Below are positions 6,063-6,997 of a stretch of 6,997 nucleotides of DNA, piece by piece. Every line of letters starts with the position of its first letter. Position 1 is the first letter of the stretch. Origin of the DNA: Oscillospiraceae bacterium (GTDB taxonomy: Bacteria; Bacillota; Clostridia; Oscillospirales; Oscillospiraceae); contig JAEDEN010000082.1 in the NCBI GenBank assembly GCA_016293265.1, forward strand, positions 1 through 6,997, given 5' to 3'. The notes below the pieces were generated by a model. The model was not told the DNA's origin, made no database searches, and saw only the letters and a program-made list of their open reading frames with translations. Made by a program: the position numbers and the translations under genes.

Positions 6063-6698
6063 TCAGCCGATCCAGCTCTCGTCGGAGGGGTTGGCGCGGA
6101 ACTTCTTCAGCCGCTCAATGTCCTCCGGGCGGATCTTTCCTTCCTCGGCGGCCACCTCACACACGGCGTCGAAGTTGGAAAGGCTGTAGTTGATCACGTC
6201 GGCGTCCTTCATGCGGTCAATGCCCTTCTGCAGGCCATAGGTGAAGATGGACACCACGCCCAGCACCTGGGCTCCGGCCTCCCGCAGGGCCTCCACCACC
6301 TCGATGCAGCTTCCGCCGGTGGAGATCAGGTCCTCCACCACCACCACCTTCTGGCCGGGGAGGAGCTTGCCCTCGATGCGGTTGCCACGGCCGTGATCCT
6401 TGTTGCCGGAGCGGACATAGCCCATGGGCAGGCCCATGAGATGGCCCACGATGGCGGCGTGGGCGATGCCGGCGGTGGAGGTGCCCATCAGGACCTCCAC
6501 GGTGGGGTAATGCTTGCAGATCAGGTCCACCAGGCCCTCTTCCACATGGGTGCGGACGGCGGGGGCGGTGAGGGTGAGGCGGTTATCGCAGTAGATGGGG
6601 CTCTTGATGCCGCTGGCCCAGGTGAAGGGCTCATCGGGGCGCAGGAACACGGCGCCGATGGACAGCAGGTCATGGGCGATGGTCTTTTCCAGATTCAT
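6063..6698 (-). CDS. pyrE: Orotate phosphoribosyltransferase
   Basis: A 211-residue cytoplasmic type I phosphoribosyltransferase that converts orotate and PRPP to orotidine 5'-phosphate. The PRPP-binding motif VVVVEDLISTGGS (118-130) includes the acidic pair Glu122-Asp123. The catalytic flexible loop is YVRSGNKDHGRGN (94-106), with Arg96, Lys100 and His102 in the expected places. FTWASGIKSPIYCDNR (25-40) is the orotate/PRPP-side N-terminal motif, and GTSTAGIAHA (72-81) the following family block. In Bacillus-type enzymes the loop reads RSKPK, while here it is RSGNK, a modest variation. AGGAGG lies nine nucleotides before the ATG. The gene follows pyrF after a 54-nt gap and precedes pyrB by 19 nt. 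Confidence 0.97.
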   Translation of the reverse strand: MNLEKTIAHDLLSIGAVFLRPDEPFTWASGIKSPIYCDNRLTLTAPAVRTHVEEGLVDLICKHYPTVEVLMGTSTAGIAHAAIVGHLMGLPMGYVRSGNKDHGRGNRIEGKLLPGQKVVVVEDLISTGGSCIEVVEALREAGAQVLGVVSIFTYGLQKGIDRMKDADVINYSLSNFDAVCEVAAEEGKIRPEDIERLKKFRANPSDESWIG

Positions 6699-6752
6699 TC
6701 AAACAGTCCTCCTGAAATTTTTTTGATGATGCGGTCTACGGACAGGGACGCC

Positions 6753-6997
6753 TCAGCCGAGAAAGTCCTTCACGGCCCGGCGGTAAGCGGCCACGGGGTC
6801 CTCCGCCTGGGTGATGGGGCGGCCCACCACAATATAGTCGCAGCCGGCCTTCCCCGCCTTTTCCGGGGTCATGACCCGCTTCTGGTCGCCCACGGCGCTG
6901 TCGGCAAAGCGGATGCCGGGGGTGACGGTAACAAAGTCCGCTCCGCAGCGCTCCTTCACCAGCGCGGCCTCCAGGGGAGAGCACACCACGCCGTCCA
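6753..6997 (-). CDS. pyrF: Orotidine 5'-phosphate decarboxylase, C-terminal part
   Basis: The last 80 codons of the enzyme that decarboxylates OMP to UMP, the final step of the pathway. The N-terminal part, including the catalytic lysine/aspartate motif, is beyond the right edge. The visible piece begins inside the DGVVCS block and shows VTPGIR, DQKRVMTP and VGRPIT, the last containing the phosphate-binding arginine, followed by a typical ending (DPVAAYRRAVKDFLG). A valine codon near the edge is internal, not a start. It precedes pyrE in the same direction, so both final steps to UMP are made from one transcript. Confidence 0.95.
   Translation of the reverse strand, partial: DGVVCSPLEAALVKERCGADFVTVTPGIRFADSAVGDQKRVMTPEKAGKAGCDYIVVGRPITQAEDPVAAYRRAVKDFLG

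Noticed and set aside
4433..6193. A 586-residue open frame on the plus strand opposite pyrI and pyrB
   Set aside because: It runs through the ZIP gene end, the terminator and antisense to conserved pyr genes. It has no ribosome binding site or family resemblance.

Overview
The window is GC-rich, densely coded chromosomal DNA. It reads as a Clostridia-type Firmicute, probably an anaerobic gut member near Oscillospiraceae. This is inferred from strong AGGAGG-type ribosome binding sites, sigma-A-like promoters, an aspartate transcarbamoylase encoded as a catalytic plus regulatory pair, a formate/nitrite-type channel, and a divergent type IIA topoisomerase. No gene pins down the species. No insertion sequence, prophage, CRISPR array, tRNA or rRNA was seen.

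Left part (1-3185, minus strand): a three-gene unit transcribed leftwards from about 3315. Its order is a ParE/GyrB-like ATPase subunit (1188-3185), a formate/nitrite transporter family channel (372-1145), then the start of a ParC/GyrA-like subunit (379 down to the window edge). The channel lies between the two halves of one topoisomerase, and its stop codon overlaps the ParC start by 8 bp. Both topoisomerase subunits keep their catalytic motifs but differ from the usual consensus at several signature positions. One is an alanine at the serine position that normally anchors quinolones.

Middle (3186-3650): a 465-bp intergenic region between divergent genes. From left to right it holds the GC-rich leader of the parE unit, a good promoter for that unit (3322-3351), a pyrimidine-rich stretch, a 10-bp palindrome, a cluster of DnaA-box-like 9-mers in one orientation (3432-3509), TTAAC/GTTA inverted repeats, and a near-consensus promoter (3581-3609) for the plus-strand gene.

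Plus-strand gene (3651-4505): a ZIP-family divalent metal transporter resembling ZupT. It is followed by a 118-bp structured trailer and a strong intrinsic terminator (4624-4658).

Right part (4685-6997, minus strand): the 3' part of a pyrimidine biosynthesis operon in the order pyrF (partial), pyrE, pyrB, pyrI. Together these cover carbamoyl-aspartate formation (PyrB with the PyrI regulatory chain) and the last two steps to UMP (PyrE, PyrF). The start of the operon and any attenuator lie beyond the right edge.
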